A stretch of DNA of 22,945 bases from an uncultured Oscillospiraceae bacterium (GTDB lineage: Bacteria > Bacillota > Clostridia > Oscillospirales > Oscillospiraceae): assembly GCA_934546685.1 (NCBI GenBank), contig CAKTEB010000032.1:1-22945 (forward strand). The letters are read 5' to 3'. Position numbers and translations under genes: made by a program. Shown in pieces: positions 21,687 through 22,945 of this stretch. Within the stretch, counting starts at the first letter, position 1. Each line of letters starts with the position of its first letter. The notes under the pieces are model-generated. The model was not told the origin of the DNA. It saw only the letters and a list, made by a program, of their open reading frames with translations, and ran no database searches.

Positions 21687-22361
21687 TCAGGATTTCCGTA
21701 TCATTTTATGCAGGCACCCCAGGGCGTCCCCCAGGCCGCCCAGCCGGTCGATGAGCCCCATAGACACCGCCTGCTCTCCATAGACCACGCTGCCTACGTC
21801 GGTGGCCAGCTCGTCGGTCTCCAGCATGAGCTTCAAAAAACGCTCCCGATCCACCTTGGAGTTCTTGCAGACGAAGTCCACGATCTGCTCCTGGATCCGC
21901 TGAAAATACCGGTAAGTCTGCGGTGCGCCGATGACAGTGCCGCTGATGCGCACCGGATGAATGGTCATGGAAGCCGTGGGCACGATCAGGGACTTTCGAG
22001 CCGCCACCGCCAGTGGCACGCCGATGGAATGGCCGCCTCCCAGCACCAGGGAGACCGTGGGCTTCTTCATTCCGGCAATGAGCTCCGCAATGGCAAGCCC
22101 CGCCTCGATATCGCCGCCTACAGTGTTGAGGAGAATCAGCAGGCCGTCGATCTCCGGGCTCTCCTCAATGGCGGCCAGCTGGGGGATCACATGCTCGTAT
22201 TTGGTGGTCTTTGTGGTCTCAGGCAAGACCTGATGGCCCTCGATCTGGCCGATGATGGTCAGGCAGTGGATGTTTCCCTGGCTGCTTTTCAGCTCCGCAC
22301 TGCCGAACTCCAGGGTCTCCTCCCGCTGCTCTTTCATAAGGTCCGCTTTTTCACTGGACAT
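21687..22361 (-). CDS. tepA: TepA/YmfB-like ClpP-fold serine protease homologue
   Basis: This 224-residue ClpP-fold protein closely follows B. subtilis YmfB (TepA). It has LNTVGGDIEAGLAIAELI (oxyanion region, 79-96), the Ser motif GGGHSIGVPLAVAA (Ser 112) and MTIHPVRISGTVIGAPQTY (His 135). Ser and His of a catalytic triad are thus visible; I could not assign the Asp with certainty. TepA was linked to protein export and to degradation of small spore proteins, and its role is still debated. ATG 22361 is chosen over 22367 because GGAGAG is then six bases away. A second gene of unknown function lies 50 bp upstream, and a terminator-like hairpin follows. Confidence 0.88.
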   Translation of the reverse strand: MSSEKADLMKEQREETLEFGSAELKSSQGNIHCLTIIGQIEGHQVLPETTKTTKYEHVIPQLAAIEESPEIDGLLILLNTVGGDIEAGLAIAELIAGMKKPTVSLVLGGGHSIGVPLAVAARKSLIVPTASMTIHPVRISGTVIGAPQTYRYFQRIQEQIVDFVCKNSKVDRERFLKLMLETDELATDVGSVVYGEQAVSMGLIDRLGGLGDALGCLHKMIRKS

Positions 22362-22411
22362 GGGCATCTCTCCGCTTCGTTTTTTCCTATCATGTCCAAA
22401 ATCAGCGTTCC

Positions 22412-22876
22412 TTATTCCGGCAGTACCGGTTTTCCGTCCTCATCTAAGGCGAGCTCTAAATAGCAGCTGCCCTGCTCCTCCACCAGCCGGTAGAATACAA
22501 ATACCTCCTCTGCCGGGAGCCGCTGTCCCTGCTTCCAGGGAAACCGCAGTCTATTCCCCTGACGCAGCCCGGGCGGATAATGTACGCCGCCCAGACTGCC
22601 GCCCTGGAACCTCTGCCACCGCCCCGCCTCATAGACGATCCTTCCGCATTTCAGCATACCGCCGGGCAGCCGGGAGGCGGGCATGGAGGCCCGGAGGCAC
22701 AGCCGCTGGCCCTCCGGCACCGGCACCCCCAGGGAGATCTCGCCTCCCTCAAAAACGCCGTAGATCCTGCAGAGGCCGTCGGCCCGAAGCGTACCATTAA
22801 ACTGAGCGTAGAGCCCCTGGCGCACCATGGTCAGGCTTCCCCGCTGCTCCTGGCCCTGGTAAATGGGCACCTGCAT
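22412..22876 (-). CDS. Hypothetical beta-rich protein
   Basis: This 154-residue protein has no signal peptide, transmembrane segment or Cys cluster. The pattern of short alternating strands (LYAQFNGTL, CRIYGVFEGG, ISLGVPVPEG, LCLRASMP) suggests a compact beta-sandwich or barrel. The C-terminal part has EEVFVFYRLVEEQGSCYLELALDEDGKP. I do not recognise the family. The start at 22876 has GGGGGTGAT upstream. It is probably co-transcribed with the TepA-like gene that begins 50 bp later. No enzymatic motif is visible. Confidence 0.75.
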   Translation of the reverse strand: MQVPIYQGQEQRGSLTMVRQGLYAQFNGTLRADGLCRIYGVFEGGEISLGVPVPEGQRLCLRASMPASRLPGGMLKCGRIVYEAGRWQRFQGGSLGGVHYPPGLRQGNRLRFPWKQGQRLPAEEVFVFYRLVEEQGSCYLELALDEDGKPVLPE

Positions 22877-22880
22877 TTCA

Positions 22881-22945
22881 TCACCCCCGGAACATTCTAT
22901 GCGTCAGGGGCCGAAGAAATGGCAGCTTATCCGTGGAGGCCGAAG
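22881..22945 (-). CDS. Possible C-terminal tail of a gene running in from the right edge
   Basis: A minus-strand frame is open from the window edge to a TGA at 22881-22883, inside the ribosome binding region of the next gene. It ends KLPFLRPLTHRMFRG. Another open frame ends at 22904-22906 (ISCHFFGP), so the true frame cannot be decided from about 60 bases. Confidence 0.25.
   Translation of the reverse strand, partial: SASTDKLPFLRPLTHRMFRG

Noticed and set aside
1..22945. Mobile elements, CRISPR arrays, tRNA or rRNA genes
   Set aside because: No transposase or integrase motifs, regularly spaced repeats, tRNA cloverleaf with CCA, or rRNA stretches were found on either strand.

Overview
This window comes from a spore-forming, fairly GC-rich Firmicute of class Clostridia, most likely a gut-type Oscillospirales/Oscillospiraceae relative. 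The evidence is a sigma-G gene, a YlmC/YmxH-family sporulation protein, a TepA-like ClpP homologue, Clostridia-type gene order and good Shine-Dalgarno sites. Every gene except one broken fragment at the left edge lies on the minus strand, so transcription runs from high to low coordinates. No tRNA, rRNA, insertion sequence, prophage gene or CRISPR array was seen.

Right end to centre (22.9 to 10.8 kb, in transcription order). A gene tail at the edge, an unknown beta-rich protein and a TepA-like protease-fold protein come first, ended by a hairpin. A long operon follows: nusB, a TsaD-like gene, xseA, xseB, ispA, a gene-free stretch of about 730 bp, oapA-like membrane protein, dxs, tlyA, nadK, argR, recN. 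Neighbours overlap or lie within 5 nt. The gene-free stretch has its own strong promoter and is full of long- and short-range stems. Its position, length and strand match the OLE (Ornate Large Extremophilic) RNA locus, in which OLE lies between ispA and the gene for its membrane partner OapA. This is the most interesting item in the window: an OLE ribonucleoprotein locus in what looks like a mesophilic anaerobe. Isoprenoid genes (ispA, dxs) flank the RNA.

Centre (10.8 to 5.2 kb). folD overlaps by one base a secreted DUF4127 protein with C-terminal SLH cell-wall anchors. A small lipoprotein gene follows, then sigG and a YlmC/YmxH-like gene. The sigG Shine-Dalgarno lies inside one arm of a strong hairpin. 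A sigma-F-like -10 element lies in the opposite arm, which suggests that transcript start position decides whether sigG can be translated.

Left part (5.2 kb to 1). rpsB-tsf has a strong promoter and a structured leader. Then come a DUF1858 redox-disulfide protein, trmK and a Nif3-like gene, yebC, and a tiny Cys-rich DUF1540 protein. The plus-strand fragment at the edge is the C-terminus of a surface or secreted protein and appears frameshifted.

All family names rest on motifs read by eye. No database search, covariance model or folding program was run.
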